Assembly: GCA_003427395.1 (NCBI GenBank)
Contig: BFEA01000729.1
Coordinates: forward strand, 104,362 to 141,589
Length of the DNA stretch: 37,228 bases
Direction: 5' to 3'
DNA from: Chara braunii
Lineage: Eukaryota; Streptophyta; Charophyceae; Charales; Characeae
Numbering within the stretch: position 1 is the stretch's first letter; each line of letters starts with the position of its first letter. A program made the position numbers and the translations under genes. Shown piece by piece: positions 20,732-30,280 of the stretch. Under the pieces are notes generated by a model. The model had not been told where the DNA came from and did not search any database. It worked only from the letters and a program-made list of their open reading frames with translations.

Positions 20732-21662
20732 TCATATCTGGGACTGCGGGGATACTGTTCCTGCATTCCCCCTCGATGCAGTACCTGTCCTCTCGGCGAT
20801 CCCTATCAATCTCATCATCCCTATGTCACCAGGCGTCGTCGTCTCTCTCTCTCTCGCCCGATAGTCCGCGAGTGTGCGAGGGTTTCTATCCTCCATGCTC
20901 CGCCAAGGGTCGATGTTTTTATGATCCCATCGCAATGAATATGGGGATCCTGGCTTGTCTCTGTAAGTCGTGGCTCCCGTCTTGGCCTCAATATTAGTCA
21001 TCTGCCTGACCAGTCCGTTCATCATTTCTCTCATCTCCCTCATCTCATCTATCATCGCCTCTTTGTCCCTTGGTCGCTGTGGTCGGACTCCGTCCAGCAA
21101 ATATCGACGTTCTGCCCAAGGCTGGTCGTTAAAATCGGAACACCTCTCCTCATCGTACTCACGATAGAGAGATAAGTATCGGCGTTGCATCCCTCTCCAG
21201 ACTAGGTCCTCGTAATCGTCTGCCTCAACCTTCATTGCTAACTTGAGAACCGCTGCAAAATCTATCTTGTCGTGATGCATCTATCTCAGTACTCCCTTCT
21301 GCTGTCCTTTTGGTAATCGACCGATGAAGATCGTGTACCGCTCGACCTCCGATAGCTTCCCTTTTGCAATTAGGGCATCGGATATCTTCTGGAAGCGTCT
21401 CCCAAATGCTTGGACGCTCTCGTCCTCACCTTGGGTCATCACCTCCAGATCTCGGATAGAGTACTTGACATCTTCCAGCTTAAAGAGTTCATAAAGGTTG
21501 GCTTGTAGGTAGTCCACCGCCTGTCTTTTGGTCGTGCTTCTTTGATTACTTGGCTCAAACTCGGGTTCGAGTTGAACAAGAAATTGTCTATGATCTCGTC
21601 TTTCGACCATTGGCTGCGATATGCGTGCAGTTCCCACTTCTCAAGATACTCAGTGATACCGT
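20732..21662 (-). pseudogene. Gag capsid core of element 2, C-terminal side of the insertion
   Basis: Starts at the element 1 boundary with GITEYLEKWELHAYRSQW and, after a frameshift near 21540, continues AVDYLQANLYELFKLEDVKY, QGEDESVQAFGRRFQKISDA and GKLSEVERYTIFIGRLPKG. These match, segment by segment, the element 1 gag (VTEFLNDWEVYALRAGW, SYSVDDLKEM, ETLVTFARRFERASEPL, EIERCGTFIGTLP), so it is a retrotransposon capsid core. A TAG at 21283-21281 is followed in phase by MHHDKIDFAAVLKLAMKVEA and a charged tail to a stop at 20732. The N-terminal part lies on the far side of element 1 (31587 onward). Confidence 0.75.
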
Positions 21663-22381
21663 TGTCGGGCGGCTCCAGCCCTACGCCGCCCTTTACTTCC
21701 TTATCAAGGGCGCGCAACGAGGTTCGCATTTGTTGGTTTCTACCTGGCAGGGGCTCACCGGCCATGGGAAAATGCCGCGACAGGTTGACGGAACGAGTGG
21801 CCGGGCTACGACGTTCAGTTCGAGCAGGGCTCGAGCGTTGAACAGCGGTACCTTTGCGGAGAGAGCCTAAGACGTAAGCCACCGATGAACGCAAAGAGGC
21901 TACCATAGCGGACAACTGCCGAGGGGTCGGACAAGGGGGCGCGGCTGCGAAAGGTCGGAATGATACTAAAGGTCGGCGGAATAGTCCAGGGAACGGAGGC
22001 GTCGGGCGTTTATCGTGAGGCTACGGACGTCTTAAGCGGCGGCGGTGTCCGAAGTTGCCTCGAGTAACCGAATTCTCAAGAGCACCCTGCGTGAACAAGC
22101 GGTGGGATCGGGCCTATGCGGGGGCCTCGACACTAAGAGGAGAAGGGTGCGGGCCTAGGGCTCGAAAATGAACCTCCCGGCCTAGAGTTTTGGGCGGGCC
22201 TGCGTGACTTTCACAAGGGGGGCTGGTACCACTTATGAGTGGGGACCACCAAGGCCGAGATAGGCCCGGGGCAGGTTCGGAAATAGGTCCAGTACCGGGG
22301 CGCTGCAAAGTTCCCGACACGGATCGGTCGACGGCGGGTGAGAGCTGGCTGCTGGGAGCTGGTACCGTGGGACCAGCAAAC

Positions 22382-22389
22382 TTTATAAG
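22382..22389 (+). promoter_or_regulatory. TATA-like box in 5' LTR
   Basis: TTTATAAG in otherwise GC-rich U3-like sequence, conserved at 30273-30280 in the 3' LTR. A plausible RNA polymerase II core promoter; the start site is not determinable. Confidence 0.4.
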
Positions 22390-23118
22390 CCCAAGAGGGC
22401 TCATTCTCGGGGGATTCTGACTGGCGCACGGAGCCGCACACGGGCTGGCACACGAGGTGTGCTGGCTCAGAAACGCACGGGGATTTTTTTCCGGGGAGCG
22501 CACGAGACAGAGGGCGGTGGGAACTGGCGCACGGAGCTAGCCCGCAGGGGGCTAGCTGAGGGAAGCACGGGGTGTGGCGGACGTATGTGCCTGCGAAAAG
22601 GTACATGGTGCATCAAGGGGGCACGGATACGGACGAGGGGGCGGTGTACTCATCACGCACGAACAGGCATGAAGGGGGAATCAAGCACACAGGGATGGAG
22701 GTTATGAGGGATACGAGAGACTTACCTGGCGCTTGCTGCGACGCCCACGGGCCCGGATCTCGGGAAGTTGTTGACGTCACCAGCTGCATCGTAGATAGTA
22801 GGCCAGATAGGATGCGGCACCTGTAGTCTGGGTGGCTCGCGCACTACGAACCGGGACGGGATACAGGCCACGTTCATGCGCACTACGAGGAAGAGAGAGA
22901 GCAAGGCAACGCGGAGTGGCGCAATCGGGAACGAGCGCCACGCGAGCAGCCGCGCGTGGTGAACGAAGCCGCGCTGGGTAAAGAAGCCATGCGGAAGACA
23001 ACGATCCGCGCGCGACGGGGATGAGCGGCGCAAATGGATTGAGCTCGCGCGGGAGAGGGATGCTGTGCGCGGGCTTCGCCGGGAAGGAGCTAACGTACAG
23101 GCGAATGAACGCGCGGAA

Positions 23119-23210
<92 letters not shown>

Positions 23211-23850
23211 NNNNNNNNNNNNNNNNNNNNNNNNNNNNNNNNNNNNNNNNNNNNNNNNNNNNNNNNNNNNNNNNNNNNNNNNNNNNNNNNNNNNNNNNNN
23301 NNNNNNNNNNNNNNNNNNNNNNNNNNNNNNNNNNNNNNNNNNNNNNNNNNNNNNNNNNNNNNNNNNNNNNNNNNNNNNNNNNNNNNNNNNNNNNNNNNNN
23401 NNNNNNNNNNNNNNNNNNNNNNNNNNNNNNNNNNNNNNNNNNNNNNNNNNNNNNNNNNNNNNNNNNNNNNNNNNNNNNNNNNNNNNNNNNNNNNNNNNNN
23501 NNNNNNNNNNNNNNNNNNNNNNNNNNNNNNNNNNNNNNNNNNNNNNNNNNNNNNNNNNNNNNNNNNNNNNNNNNNNNNNNNNNNNNNNNNNNNNNNNNNN
23601 NNNNNNNNNNNNNNNNNNNNNNNNNNNNNNNNNNNNNNNNNNNNNNNNNNNNNNNNNNNNNNNNNNNNNNNNNNNNNNNNNNNNNNNNNNNNNNNNNNNN
23701 NNNNNNNNNNNNNNNNNNNNNNNNNNNNNNNNNNNNNNNNNNNNNNNNNNNNNNNNNNNNNNNNNNNNNNNNNNNNNNNNNNNNNNNNNNNNNNNNNNNN
23801 NNNNNNNNNNNNNNNNNNNNNNNNNNNNNNNNNNNNNNNNNNNNNNNNNN

Positions 23851-23936
<86 letters not shown>
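23119..23936. repeat. (AC)n(AG)n microsatellite around a 640-base assembly gap
   Basis: AC repeats then AG repeats to 23210, N from 23211 to 23850, AG again to 23935. The repeat probably spans the gap, whose true length is unknown. The long Ser-Leu and Arg-Glu frames here are artefacts. Confidence 0.95.
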
Positions 23937-23940
<4 letters not shown>

Positions 23941-23943
<3 letters not shown>

Positions 23944-24017
23944 GACCCAACGGGTGCTGATCCAATGTGATTTCTGCCCAGTGCTCTGAATGCCAAAGTG
24001 AAGAGTTACAACCAAGT

Positions 24018-24049
<32 letters not shown>

Positions 24050-24505
24050 ATCTAGCTAGTGGCGCGCACGAGTGGATTAACGAGATCCCTACTGCCCCAT
24101 CTACCATCTTGCGAATCCACAGCCAACGAAACGGGCGCGGGAGATTCAGTGGGAAAAGGGGGTTTTGCCTTGTCATCTAATTAGTGATAGGCATAACTGG
24201 ATTGACAGGATTCCAGCTACGACGTGCATGATTGGACTGACGAGCTTCTCACTGGCCCTACCTACCACCCTGCGAAACCATAACCGAGGGAGCGTTCTGT
24301 TAGTGGCGCGCATGACTAGATTGGCGAGAATCATTAGCGACGCGCATGAGCAGATTAACGAGATTTCCAATGTCCCTATCTACCATCCTGCGATATCACA
24401 GCTAAAGGAACGGGTTTGCCAGAATCGGCGGGGAAAGAAGCCCTGTTCAGCTTGACTGCAGTCCGACTGTGCGAAGTGACTTGAGATGTGTAATACCAGC
24501 AAAGT
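23941..24505 (+). pseudogene. Rearranged 28S/25S rRNA gene block inside the 5' LTR
   Basis: Plus-strand sequence follows conserved eukaryotic large-subunit rRNA in order: CAATGTGATTTCTGCCCAGT, GCTCTGAATG, CGGGTAAACGGCGGGAGTAA, CTATGACTCT, then CATCTA...AGTGGCGCGCACGAGTGG, ATTAACGAGAT, CCACAGCCAACGAAACGGG. At 24048 about 23 bases that normally follow GACTCTC are missing; this is where R2-type elements insert in many eukaryotes. From 24165 on, the segment TCATCTAATTAGTGA...GATTAACGAGAT recurs several times in diverged form (near 24174, 24215, 24298, 24335). The last copy runs on through CGGGGAAAGAAG, CTTGACTGCAGTCCGACT and GTGACTTGAGATGTGTAATA. It cannot work as rRNA. Confidence is high because multiple blocks occur in native order. 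Confidence 0.88.
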
Positions 24506-24507
24506 CC

Positions 24508-24566
24508 CAACGGAAGTTGACACAATGTGATTTCTGCTCCGTGCTCGGTATGCCAAAGTGAGGAGA
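24508..24566 (+). pseudogene. Second, truncated 28S fragment in the 5' LTR
   Basis: CCCAACGGAAGTTGACACAA, TGTGATTTCTGCTCCGTGCT and ATGCCAAAGTGAGGAG restart the rRNA segment that also begins the 23941 block, head to tail after its end. This copy is the one shared with the 3' LTR (30512-30572). Confidence 0.8.
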
Positions 24567-24659
24567 TTCGCTCTGAACGAAGGACGTGCGCGCTCCTGCG
24601 CGCCCAGCGCGCCAGCGCTCGAGCGCCAAGTCTCAGCCAGACCAAAAGCTCGCCCTCTC

Positions 24660-25105
24660 GGGCCATTGGACCAGGCCAAATCCGTCCGGACCAGGCCAGA
24701 TCAGATTGGACCGGAGCAGATCTGACCAAATTCAGACCAATTCCGACCAGACCTGATCCGGGTAAGATCAGATCCAAGCCGGATCAGACCAGACCAGATC
24801 CGGGCAAGATCAGATCCAGGCCATATCAGACAAGACCAGACCCAGACGAGAAAAGATCAGACCAGACCGGATCAGGCAAGATCAGATCTAGGCTGGATCA
24901 GACCAGACCAGATCCAGGCGAGAGCAGATCAGACCAGACTTGATCAGACGAGATTAGACCAAAATCGGACCCGATCAGATCATATCAGAGGAGACTCAAT
25001 CAGACCAGATCAGACCAGACCGGCCACAGGACAGACCAGGCTGGCTCAGACTAGACCGGATCAGACGGACAGGACCAGACCAGACCAGACCAGACCAAGA
25101 TCAAG
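24660..25105 (+). repeat. Degenerate GACCAGATCAGACC repeats in 5' LTR
   Basis: About 450 bases of short units built from GACCA, GATCA and GGATCAGACCAGACC, with larger units of about 60-66 bp starting CCAAAATCGGACC and CAGATCCGGGCAAGATC. Low complexity and unstable between the two LTRs. Confidence 0.85.
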
Positions 25106-25116
25106 AACGAGGCCAG

Positions 25117-25365
25117 GTGCATACCCGGGCGAATCAAGGAATCACCTTTCCGACACGTGTTGGGCCTATGTACCGTAGCAAGTCGTTTCACGGCGAAACC
25201 GTGTTCCGTTGGGACTCAGAGGAATTATACAGACTCTTACTATGGACAAGACCTAGGGCCCCGTCGCAGTGCGAATTATCATACTATTCTGAATTAAATC
25301 AAAACACTCATTTCGGTCATTTCTACGATTTGTTTTGTCGTCAGCAGTTTCCTGCCTTATATTGA
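25117..25365 (+). CDS. 82-codon ORF in 5' LTR (unknown, possibly chance)
   Basis: Starts GTG and ends TGA; the central peptide includes FHGETVFRWDSEELYRLLLW and QNTHF.HFYDLF. The equivalent 3' LTR ORF (31194-31442) has the same length and reading frame. About eleven residues differ, and most of the base differences change the residue, so selection for a protein is not evident. No family recognised. It lies close to the LTR end. Confidence 0.25.
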   Translation: MHTRANQGITFPTRVGPMYRSKSFHGETVFRWDSEELYRLLLWTRPRAPSQCELSYYSELNQNTHFGHFYDLFCRQQFPALY

Positions 25366-25510
25366 GATGCTAGCGTATTTTGGTGATACTGACGAGGTTG
25401 ATTTCTTGCAGGTTATAGGAGCCCCGATCGACCCTCCCGTGGGTGACAGACACGGCGCGAGGTATAGGGTTCGATCAGTGTGTCGACATGTCACTTCTAC
25501 CGGTCGACAG

Positions 25511-25528
25511 TGGCGCCGTTGCCGGGGA
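25511..25528 (+). promoter_or_regulatory. tRNA-Asp primer-binding site of element 1
   Basis: TGGCGCCGTTGCCGGGGA is an exact complement of the last 18 bases (including CCA) of plant tRNA-Asp, one base after the LTR. It primes minus-strand DNA synthesis. Confidence 0.92.
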
Positions 25529-26410
25529 AGGCTGCCTCTCGGGACTTCGGTCCGCCTGTAACCGCAGAGGCGAGGAAGGCGTTGGTGATCGAGGCGCTCA
25601 ACTCCATTACTGACGTCGGTATTGTTTCTCTAGGAAATGTCAGGGTGCGTTGAGGCGAGAGTGCAGCGACGACTGGCAGTCCGACCCATGTCGATACCCC
25701 GGTGAGATATTCTGAGTATTGCAATTTTTGCATTTTTGTTTTCTGCATGAAATTCCTCTGGCATGCTCTTGTGATTGGAGGGAGATTGTCTTCTGATTTC
25801 CCTACCCTTTGTCAGTCCACCTGATTCAGATCTCTTTGAGTGAAAATTGTAAGCAGGGGAAGAACTGGAGGGACTGAAGGGGAGGGAAGAAGCGCCCCGG
25901 ATCGCAAGGAGTTGGGGGAAATAGACAGGCTAGTTGATCCGATTGCTAGCGGGAGGTCTGATTAGGACACTACACAGTATCGGGGGAAAGCGTCCCGGGT
26001 AAATCCATGTCTGAGGTGGGCCGAGTAGAGACATGGTGCCGGATAGGATTGCACGAGGGAGATACCGCCGTTCCGTAAGCGTGTGACGCACAAGTTGGCC
26101 GGCTCGCGTCAAGGGATTGCTCTCGGGATCGGTAGGCCAGCGATGATGGCGACATGGGATCAGCCTCTCTTTCGACATGAGGGTAGGAGGAGATACGCCA
26201 GAGGGCGGTTCTCTTCTAGGTCTGTTGACGTCGTCAGGGATATAGGCGGGTCCAGTGGAGGCCTGTCGTGGGGATCTATGAGCTCATCAGTCGGGTTGGG
26301 CTATACAGCGTCTGAGAGAGTAACCTTCCATCTCTTTGTTGATTAGTAGGGTTAATGGAGGGTTGAAAAAGGAGCGCCGGAAAGTTATAGAGAAGGCTTA
26401 TCTTTCGGAG
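25529..26410 (+). other. Leader of element 1
   Basis: Untranslated leader between primer site and gag. A frame at 26083-26346 (87 codons; an ATG at 26143 gives MATWDQPLFRHEGRRRYARG) overlaps the start of the gag frame in another phase and could be an N-terminal part separated by a frameshift, or chance. Confidence 0.4.
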
Positions 26411-27307
26411 ATGAAGAGTGAGCTTAATATTCCTGAGAGAAAGATGGCGGTGGGGAATTCTGATGGAGGAGAAAGGATGACGAATGAAGAAGGAGAAACT
26501 TGGCGGAAAGGACGATATGAACTACCATGGGGACCGAGTCCATATGCTATGGCGTGCGGGCCGTTGTGCAGTCCTTTGTTTTACCAACCACCGTGTTTCG
26601 GTCAGCCTCTATGTTTCATGGGACATCGGGTAACAGAGTTCCTGAATGACTGGGAAGTTTATGCCTTGAGAGCGGGATGGACTGATCGGGAAGCGATAAA
26701 GGGATTCATTAATCATACCGATCTTAAACTAGACAAAGACGCGCGTGCTGCTATACCCGAGGATTGGAAGTGGGCAACTTTCAGAGAACGATTGTCTCAA
26801 GCCTTTGCATGCGACGATATCTCCTACTCGGTCGATGACTTAAAGGAGATGAAGAAGGAGGAAGGAGAGACGTTAGTGACATTTGCGAGACGCTTTGAGA
26901 GGGCATCTGAACCATTGATAGAAAATGGGTTTCTCGGTGAGATAGAACGATGCGGCACATTCATAGGGACTCTGCCTATCGAGAGAAGACAGTTTGTTAT
27001 GGAGAACATGCCTAATAAATGGGTGATGTTCGCTCAGACAAGGGCATTGGCTTTGCAGACTGGGGGACTGGATGCCAAAGCTCATCTACTTGGGGTGTTG
27101 GAGAAACTAGGGAAAGGAGAACCCGAAAGTCATTTAGAAAAACAATTCGGTGACGAGGATGGAAGAGAGTTCATGCCGCCTAAAAAAGGTAAAGTAAGTA
27201 GAGATAGAGGGGAATGGAAAGGAAGAAACCGCGACAACTGGAAGAAGGATGACGATAGGGGATTTCGAGATAGGCGTTGGAGAAGTAGAGAAGAAGAGAA
27301 AAAGTGA
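26411..27307 (+). CDS. gag: Gag-like capsid protein of element 1
   Basis: A structural protein that would assemble the retrotransposon particle. The first ATG of the open frame is at 26411; the frame itself is open from 26324 but only with TTG starts before that. The 298 residues hold a retrotransposon gag core at about 74-205: VTEFLNDWEVYALRAGW, WKWATFRERLSQAF, SYSVDDLKEM, GETLVTFARRFERASEPL and EIERCGTFIGTLP. The C-terminal 45 residues are Lys/Arg/Asp-rich and may bind RNA. No CX2CX4HX4C zinc knuckle is present. The stop is TGA, and the same frame goes on through a second TGA (27335) into the repeat ORF without other stops, so the two were probably once one polyprotein. The element 2 gag is a recognisable relative. 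Confidence 0.75.
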   Translation: MKSELNIPERKMAVGNSDGGERMTNEEGETWRKGRYELPWGPSPYAMACGPLCSPLFYQPPCFGQPLCFMGHRVTEFLNDWEVYALRAGWTDREAIKGFINHTDLKLDKDARAAIPEDWKWATFRERLSQAFACDDISYSVDDLKEMKKEEGETLVTFARRFERASEPLIENGFLGEIERCGTFIGTLPIERRQFVMENMPNKWVMFAQTRALALQTGGLDAKAHLLGVLEKLGKGEPESHLEKQFGDEDGREFMPPKKGKVSRDRGEWKGRNRDNWKKDDDRGFRDRRWRSREEEKK

Positions 27308-27385
27308 AGGAGATCGTATAGGGAAGGATGAGAAACGGTCGAGGAGATTGAAGCCCTAAGGACCGAACGAGAAAGGGTGAAGAGA

Positions 27386-28771
27386 ATGAAGAATGTCCCA
27401 CCTCAGAGGAGCGCGGAATCGTTGAAGATTCCCTTACAACAAGGACCTCAGGACAGACGAGAAAAAGACTCTGGGAAAACCATCGAGTTGAATGAGTGGG
27501 GAAATATCGAATGTACGAATGACAAGAAAGATATATCATGCGGACCTTCTACGAAGATGAATACTGATGTTAAAACAGGAACAACCCAGGAGGTGATTCA
27601 GGAAATTCAAGGAGAGATCTGGGTGTCGAGTATCTGGTTTGAGGAGGACCGGAATACAAGTGAGAATGAGGAGGAAGATATACGCTGTCGAACTTCCACG
27701 GAGATGGGTATTAGCAATGTAGTGAGGACAGTGGAAGAGCCAGAGCAGGGAGAGTTCTGGGTATCTAGTGTCCGGTTTGAGGAGGACCTAGACCCGAATG
27801 ATAGTCTGACGGTTGGGATTTCGAGTATTCGGTTCGAGAGTTGCGAGGAGGATTCTAATGCAGCTTCGGTGTGTGCTGAGAAAATGAGTGAGGAATCAGA
27901 AGAAAATGGAGCCGATGACACTAACCTTGACATTAAAGTCTCGCCGAGGGGCGAAGGGCCGAAGGTTATTCAGGAAACGTGGGTAGATCGAACCACGACA
28001 CAGAAAGAGATACCAATGATTGAAGAATGCAGAGGCTTGAAAAAGATTGGCGATACTCAAAACAAGAGGGCAAAGGACTCAGACACAAGATATGAGCTTG
28101 CCCCAGCGTTTAAGTGTGTAGAGCCGGATATCAGCTATGAGCTGGCTCAACTTTCTGAGACCATCAAGCCAGATGTTAGCTATGAGTTGGCTCAATTGTT
28201 TGAGATCCCCGATCTGGACATGGGTTGTGAGCTTGCCCAGCCATTTGAGTATGTTGACCCAGATGTCGGCTACAAGCTGGCTCATCCTTTTGAGACCGTC
28301 GAGTTGAACGTCAGCTATGAGCTGGTGCAACTATTTGGGACCATCGAACATGATGACGATTATGACTTAGCTCAACTCTTCGAGGCCTCCGAACCGGGTA
28401 TCGACTATGGGCTTACCCAATTGTTGGAGACCGTCGAGCCGGACGACGGCTATGAGCTTGGACAACTGTTTGAGACCCTCGAGTCCGACGTCGACTATGA
28501 TCTTGCCCAACTGTTGGAGACCATCGATACGTCCGGAAACGATGTTGGGTATAGTTTTAAGAGCCAAAATCTGGTAACTATGAAAGATATTGGAGATTTC
28601 ATAATGGATCGATGCACGACGGTGAGTGTTGAAGGAGAATTAGACGGGAACCTTTTGGAAGGACAAGACAATGAGATTCGACTTTCATCTGACCAAGAAG
28701 GCGGAGGAAATGTCATCGTGGAAGTTAAGTTTATTGAGGATGCTGACCATCTTAAAAGCACGTCGAGATAA
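27386..28771 (+). CDS. Acidic protein with ten 15-residue repeats, in phase after gag
   Basis: I do not recognise this 461-residue protein (ATG at 27386; the frame is open from 27338). It is strongly acidic. Residues about 75-160 hold three copies of a (W)VSS(I/V)xFE.E motif (GEIWVSSIWFEED, GEFWVSSVRFEED, VGISSIRFES). Residues 236-388 are ten tandem 15-residue repeats, consensus SYELAQLFETIEPDV, with Tyr-x-Leu and Leu-Phe-Glu best kept. The C-terminus (EGELDGNLLEGQDNE, then VIVEVKFIED) is acidic too. It occupies the place of pol but has no catalytic motif of protease, reverse transcriptase, RNase H or integrase. It lies 79 bases after gag in the same frame. The repeat units have diverged in sequence yet stayed in frame over 45-bp periods, which argues for past selection as protein. 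Confidence 0.65.
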   Translation: MKNVPPQRSAESLKIPLQQGPQDRREKDSGKTIELNEWGNIECTNDKKDISCGPSTKMNTDVKTGTTQEVIQEIQGEIWVSSIWFEEDRNTSENEEEDIRCRTSTEMGISNVVRTVEEPEQGEFWVSSVRFEEDLDPNDSLTVGISSIRFESCEEDSNAASVCAEKMSEESEENGADDTNLDIKVSPRGEGPKVIQETWVDRTTTQKEIPMIEECRGLKKIGDTQNKRAKDSDTRYELAPAFKCVEPDISYELAQLSETIKPDVSYELAQLFEIPDLDMGCELAQPFEYVDPDVGYKLAHPFETVELNVSYELVQLFGTIEHDDDYDLAQLFEASEPGIDYGLTQLLETVEPDDGYELGQLFETLESDVDYDLAQLLETIDTSGNDVGYSFKSQNLVTMKDIGDFIMDRCTTVSVEGELDGNLLEGQDNEIRLSSDQEGGGNVIVEVKFIEDADHLKSTSR

Positions 28772-28937
28772 TTTAAGGAACTGTCAGAACTCAGGAAAGG
28801 GTTACAAGTGAAGAAAACTGTTGTTGACGATAATGATTCGATCAAGACTGAAAATTGGGTCGCAGGATTTCAGCTTGGGATAAGGGTGCGAGGCTGGAAT
28901 GAAGACTTGCGCCTCCTTTTTCTCTTACTGATCATCC

Positions 28938-29555
28938 TTGTGTCAACTTATGCTCGTACTTTTCCGTTGTTGGTGCTACGGCTGCAGCTTTAATTTCGAC
29001 ATCTTACTTGCCGTGGCTGATCGTCTCATTACGTTTGATCTTTATGGTGGCGTAAGTTCCTTGTGGGTCCATACAAGCCTGTCATGCGATGTCTTTCCTA
29101 TACTCTTTCAAGCCTTACTGGTTGGGTGGAGAATGGATGCAAGGAGGAGAAGGACGTTCGTAAACGGGGGAGGTAAAACTCAAAAGTTCGGAGGTCTGAT
29201 GTTCGAAGAAGGAGGTACTTTAGCATTTATCAAACTGATCCTGCCGACTAAGCGTATGAGCAAAAGAAAATTTTACTTCTACAAGTGGCGAGACAAAACC
29301 AAAGTTCGCTCGAATCTGGCAACGCGAGAGTGGTTAAAAGGACAAGCTAGGGATAAAAAGCGGAAAGCTAAAAGAAGCGATGGTGGAAAGAGAGGTAGGA
29401 AGAGCGAAAAGAAGAAAGAAATTATGAGAGGGATATGTCTCTTGGGGTTGATCGAGTACAGATTAGGTGTCAGCCTATTAAATTTTTCCTTCTCGATAAA
29501 CAGACGATACTCCAAGATCGCTCGCCAGGGACGTCGAGAATGGGGGGGGGGCTGC
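28938..29555 (+). CDS. Weak ORF before the 3' LTR: hydrophobic start, basic tail
   Basis: A frame opens at 28938 and runs through the LTR boundary. Residues up to about 65 are hydrophobic (ILLAVADRLITFDLYGG; FPILFQALLVGW), followed by a very Lys/Arg-rich region (about 120-160). A separate short frame at 28808-28993 encodes LRLLFLLLIILVSTYA. The position matches the env-like region of some Athila elements, but there is no further support and it may be untranslated 3' sequence. Confidence 0.2.
29536..29551 (+). promoter_or_regulatory. Polypurine tract of element 1
   Basis: GAGAATGGGGGGGGGG ends four bases before the 3' LTR. It is a fitting primer for plus-strand DNA synthesis, with one T interruption. 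Confidence 0.65.
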
Positions 29556-30272
29556 TGTCGGGCGGCTCCAGCCCTACGTCGCCCTTTACTTCCTTTACAA
29601 GGGCGCAACGAGGTTTGCATTTGTTGGTTTCTACCTGGCAGGGGTTCACCGGCCATGGGAAAATGCCGCGACAGGTTGACGGAACGAGTGGCCGGGCTAC
29701 GACGTTCAGTTTGAGCAGGGCTCGAGCGTTGAACAGCGGTATCTTTGCGGAGAGAGCCTAAGACGTAAGCCACCGATGAACGCAAAGAGGCTACATCAGC
29801 GGACAACTTCCGAGGGGTCGGACAAGGGGGCGAGGCCGCGAAAGGTCGGAATGATACTAAAGGTCGGCGGAATAGTCAAGGGAACGGAGACGTCGGACGT
29901 TTATCGTGAGGCTACGGACGTCTTAAGAGGCGGCGGTGTCCGAAGTTGCCTCGAGTAACCGAATTCTCAAGAGCACCCTGCGTGAACAAGTGGTGGGATC
30001 GGGCCTATGCGGGGGCCTCGACGCTAAGAGGAGAAGGGTGCGGGCCTAGGGCTCGGAAATGGACCTCCCGGCCTAGAGTTTTGGGCGGGCCTGCGTGACT
30101 TTCACAAGGGGGGCTGGTACCACTTATGAGTGGGGACCACCAAGGCCGAGATAGGCTCGGGGCAGGTTCGGAAATAGGTCCGGTACCGGGGCGCTGCAAA
30201 GTTCCCGACGCGGATCGGTCGACGGCCGGTGAGAGCTAGCTGCTGGGAGCTGGTACCGTGGGACCAACAAAC

Positions 30273-30280
30273 TTTATAAG
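30273..30280 (+). promoter_or_regulatory. TATA-like box in 3' LTR
   Basis: TTTATAAG, equivalent to 22382-22389. Confidence 0.35.

Larger units (their letters stand above)
21663..25509 (+). repeat. 5' LTR of element 1 (with gap and rDNA block)
   Basis: Length 3847 including 640 N. It matches the 3' LTR along 21663-22590 and 24508-25509. The middle (about 22590-24507) has no counterpart there and holds GC-rich sequence, an AG microsatellite with the gap, and a rearranged 28S rDNA block. It ends one base before the primer site. Confidence 0.85.

Noticed and set aside
22722-24051. Long open frames of Ser-Leu or Arg-Glu repeats across the gap
   Set aside because: They are translations of an AG/CT microsatellite and of N bases.
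23941-24505. Functional rRNA gene
   Set aside because: It has internal deletion, repeated domains and many changes at invariant positions, and only a small part of 28S is present.
28938-29714. env-like gene of element 1
   Set aside because: Hydrophobic and basic parts exist, but the frame runs through the LTR and has no recognisable signal peptide or conserved motif; kept only as a low-confidence ORF.
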